Of a DNA stretch of 64,000 bases, positions 62,410 through 64,000 are shown piece after piece; within the stretch, counting starts at the first letter, position 1; each line of letters begins with the position of its first letter. The notes under the pieces were generated by a model. The model saw only the letters and a program-made list of their open reading frames with translations. It was not told the origin of the DNA and ran no database searches. This stretch comes from E44-bin32 sp034430595. GTDB taxonomy: Bacteria; Chloroflexota; Anaerolineae; Anaerolineales; E44-bin32. The stretch covers positions 62,001-126,000 of the forward strand of contig DAOUEL010000011.1 of assembly GCA_034430595.1 (NCBI GenBank), written 5' to 3'. Made by a program: the position numbers and the translations under genes.

Positions 62410-63504
62410 ATGCGAAGCTGCCCCAATTGTCATAAGGAGATCCAGGACGAAGCTGTCTTCTGCCGTTTCTGCCGGCGGGAGGTCGACCCGCCGCTCTGGC
62501 TGACGAGCCTGCAGAAATGTCCATTCTGCGCCGAATGGGTCGAGCGGGGGATCGAACGCTGCCCGTTATGCGGCAAGGATTTAAGCCAGGCGACTCCATT
62601 CAGCATTCCAGTTGAGAAGGTTGAACAGGCTACGGATTTGTTCGCGCGTTTGCGCCAATCCACTCAGGCAGCGGATTCCTTCGATGACGAGGAAGACGAA
62701 GAAACACAGACCGAGGAGGCCGACTACGACGAACCTGAAGCCGAAATGGGAATCGAGGAAATGCAGGTCGGCCGCAGCGGCTCCTGGTTTGACCGCCTTC
62801 GAAAGACACCCGAGGCCCGGCCCGCCGAAACGGAAGAAGGGTTGGCCGTCCTCCACAACCGCCGGATTGATCTGAGCGAGGACTTCGCACCCGATACTGA
62901 TCGTGAGTCCACACCTGAGGACAACAATGAACCACCCAACCGGCACTTCTTGGATACGGCGGGCATCATCTTCCGTTGGCTACTGATAGCTGTAACTGCG
63001 AGCGTAATCATGATCGTGGGCGTATTGGGTTATCAGCGCATGATGTCAGCAAGGCTCGTACTTCCAGGTGCATCCGAAACTCCACAGGATACCCCTCAAG
63101 TGCAGCCGAGCGAAGCGTCACCAACACTGCAGGCCACCCTCCCTCCCGGCACTCCTGGCGTGCTGCTTCCGACGCTTCCAGGCACAACTCTTGAATGCAT
63201 CACATGGGATCAGATCACGCTTCAGATGGCTGGCGAAACCGTGTGCGCGTATGGAGCGATTAAACGCTGGTTTGAGGTATCGGATATACCTTATGTCGCA
63301 ATTTTCAGCGAGCAGCCAGGCACTTTTGCCTTTATCGATCGTGAGCGAACGTATCCCGAATACCGGCCTGGCACCTGCATCACCGCAACCGGTCTGATTG
63401 AAATTATGCGGGCAACACGACCGTTCATTGACGTTGTTGGAAATCTACAAGAATGCGCGGCTGATCTCCAGTCCAAGCTATCGACTGCCACTCCAAATCC
63501 CTAG
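62410..63504 (+). CDS. Zinc-ribbon membrane protein
   Basis: 364 residues. N-terminal zinc ribbons: CPNC/CRFC (residues 4-21) and CPFC/CPLC (about 37-57). An acidic, disordered linker (EDEETQTEEADYDE) is followed by one membrane helix at about residues 185-208, then Pro/Thr-rich sequence, and a C-terminal domain with three cysteines (CITWDQ, VCAYGAI, CITATG) likely outside the cell, an OB-like fold by eye. No family is recognised. Confidence 0.8.
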   Translation: MRSCPNCHKEIQDEAVFCRFCRREVDPPLWLTSLQKCPFCAEWVERGIERCPLCGKDLSQATPFSIPVEKVEQATDLFARLRQSTQAADSFDDEEDEETQTEEADYDEPEAEMGIEEMQVGRSGSWFDRLRKTPEARPAETEEGLAVLHNRRIDLSEDFAPDTDRESTPEDNNEPPNRHFLDTAGIIFRWLLIAVTASVIMIVGVLGYQRMMSARLVLPGASETPQDTPQVQPSEASPTLQATLPPGTPGVLLPTLPGTTLECITWDQITLQMAGETVCAYGAIKRWFEVSDIPYVAIFSEQPGTFAFIDRERTYPEYRPGTCITATGLIEIMRATRPFIDVVGNLQECAADLQSKLSTATPNP

Positions 63505-63553
63505 GATGAACTCCTGCCAGCCAGCGGTGGAATCTCCGGGTACACCTTCTTAA

Positions 63554-63784
63554 TCAGGTTTTACCTTGAGATGGGTCCTCATGATCACGATCAGGATCAA
63601 GGAATTCACGGAAGACTTCCAGCCGCCGGTCATCGCTGGTCGCTGAGGGCTCGACCTCCTGCCAGGGGCTTGAGCTTTTTTGAGCGGCACCCCGCCGGTC
63701 AGCAAGGTCATCTAACCATCCAATGCCCCGAATGATGAAGAAAACTGCAGCAGCTACGAGCACGATATAGGGCAGCATTCTCAC
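63554..63784 (-). CDS. Small membrane protein
   Basis: 76 residues. One N-terminal hydrophobic helix (about residues 4-20) with RGIGWLDDLADRRG after it and a charged, acidic C-terminus (EVFREFLDPDRDHEDP). An ATG at 63778 is an alternative start. No family recognised. Confidence 0.6.
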   Translation of the reverse strand: MRMLPYIVLVAAAVFFIIRGIGWLDDLADRRGAAQKSSSPWQEVEPSATSDDRRLEVFREFLDPDRDHEDPSQGKT

Positions 63785-63816
63785 TCTCCTGTACCCACTC
63801 GAAGATATCTAACCAT

Positions 63817-64000
63817 CTAAACTACAATCTCGGTCAGGCTTTCGACAACTTGCCCCGGGCAATAGGGAAAACGCTCAATTTCATCCCGCTTCGTAACACC
63901 GGTCAGCACAAGAATTGTCTCCAGACCGCTCTCAACCCCGGCCACGATGTCCGTATCCATCCGATCACCGATCATGATGGTCTCTTCAGAGTGCCCACCC
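63817..64000 (-). CDS. HAD-IIA phosphatase (NagD/4-nitrophenylphosphatase-like), C-terminal end only
   Basis: The last 60 residues of a minus-strand gene whose start lies beyond the window edge. MIGDRMDTDIVAGVESG is the motif IV/III region of HAD-IIA phosphatases, followed by LETILVLTGVT. The frame ends at TAG 63817-63819. Family substrates include p-nitrophenyl phosphate, NMP and 2-phosphoglycolate. The start is not visible. Confidence 0.88.
   Translation of the reverse strand, partial: GGHSEETIMIGDRMDTDIVAGVESGLETILVLTGVTKRDEIERFPYCPGQVVESLTEIVV

Noticed and set aside
1..64000. CRISPR arrays, insertion sequences, prophage or integrase genes
   Set aside because: No regularly spaced repeats, transposase-like or integrase-like frames were seen in the window.

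Overview
The window is a bacterial chromosome segment that is densely coded on both strands, with short operons, ATGA/TGATG overlaps and several intrinsic terminators. There is no sign of phage, insertion sequences or CRISPR. The gene set fits a Chloroflexota (Anaerolineae-like) anaerobe: many one- and two-component regulators, CpXC and zinc-ribbon proteins, an LCP protein next to a Pro/Thr-tailed TPR protein, an Mvh-type hydrogenase with HdrABC, and formate-THF ligase. This taxonomic reading is an inference; no marker gene in the window proves it.

Layout. 1-8.5 kb: a DnaJ-VWA fusion, a zinc-ribbon/FHA protein, two response regulators, a DUF971 operon, a Ca2+/H+ exchanger, a diacylglycerol-kinase-like lipid kinase and a membrane Ser/Thr kinase. 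8.5-21.7 kb: ftsH, an acyl-CoA synthetase, a class III aminotransferase behind a leader that can fold into a pseudoknotted RNA, a GAF/PAS histidine kinase, a CpXC protein, an RlmI-like methyltransferase, ligA, an LpxL-like acyltransferase and a GT2 glycosyltransferase. 21.9-27.5 kb: a five-gene operon with its own promoter and terminator. It encodes a zinc-ribbon membrane protein, a DUF2207-like membrane protein ending in a (Cys-Ala)n tail, a PqqD-radical SAM-SPASM enzyme, a second PqqD-radical SAM protein that has lost its cluster cysteines, and a methyltransferase. This is the best candidate for an undescribed system: enzymatic modification of a Cys-rich tail on a membrane protein.

27.6-54.3 kb: energy metabolism and its sensing. 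After fhs and a histidine kinase/response regulator pair come two parallel modules. Each has a Cache/HAMP histidine kinase, a receiver-histidine kinase hybrid and a single-domain receiver, linked to a redox operon that ends in a short cyclic-nucleotide-binding-fold protein without a DNA-binding domain. The first redox operon carries a soluble HdrD-like protein, EtfB, EtfA and a membrane HdrD-like ETF:quinone oxidoreductase. The second carries HdrC, HdrB, HdrA, MvhD, MvhG, MvhA and the hydrogenase protease. Together they would link H2, ferredoxin, an unknown disulfide-type acceptor, acyl-CoA/ETF electrons and the quinone pool. A perfect CRP-type palindrome lies in the 540-base leader of the first redox operon.

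54.4-64 kb: a HAD phosphatase, tRNA-Arg(UCG), a TPR/Pro-Thr-rich membrane protein, an LCP transferase, ATP-type PEP carboxykinase, an aspartate-type aminotransferase, an unusual cysteine-rich ferredoxin-like protein, a zinc-ribbon membrane protein, a small membrane protein and the C-terminal end of a HAD-IIA phosphatase cut by the window edge.
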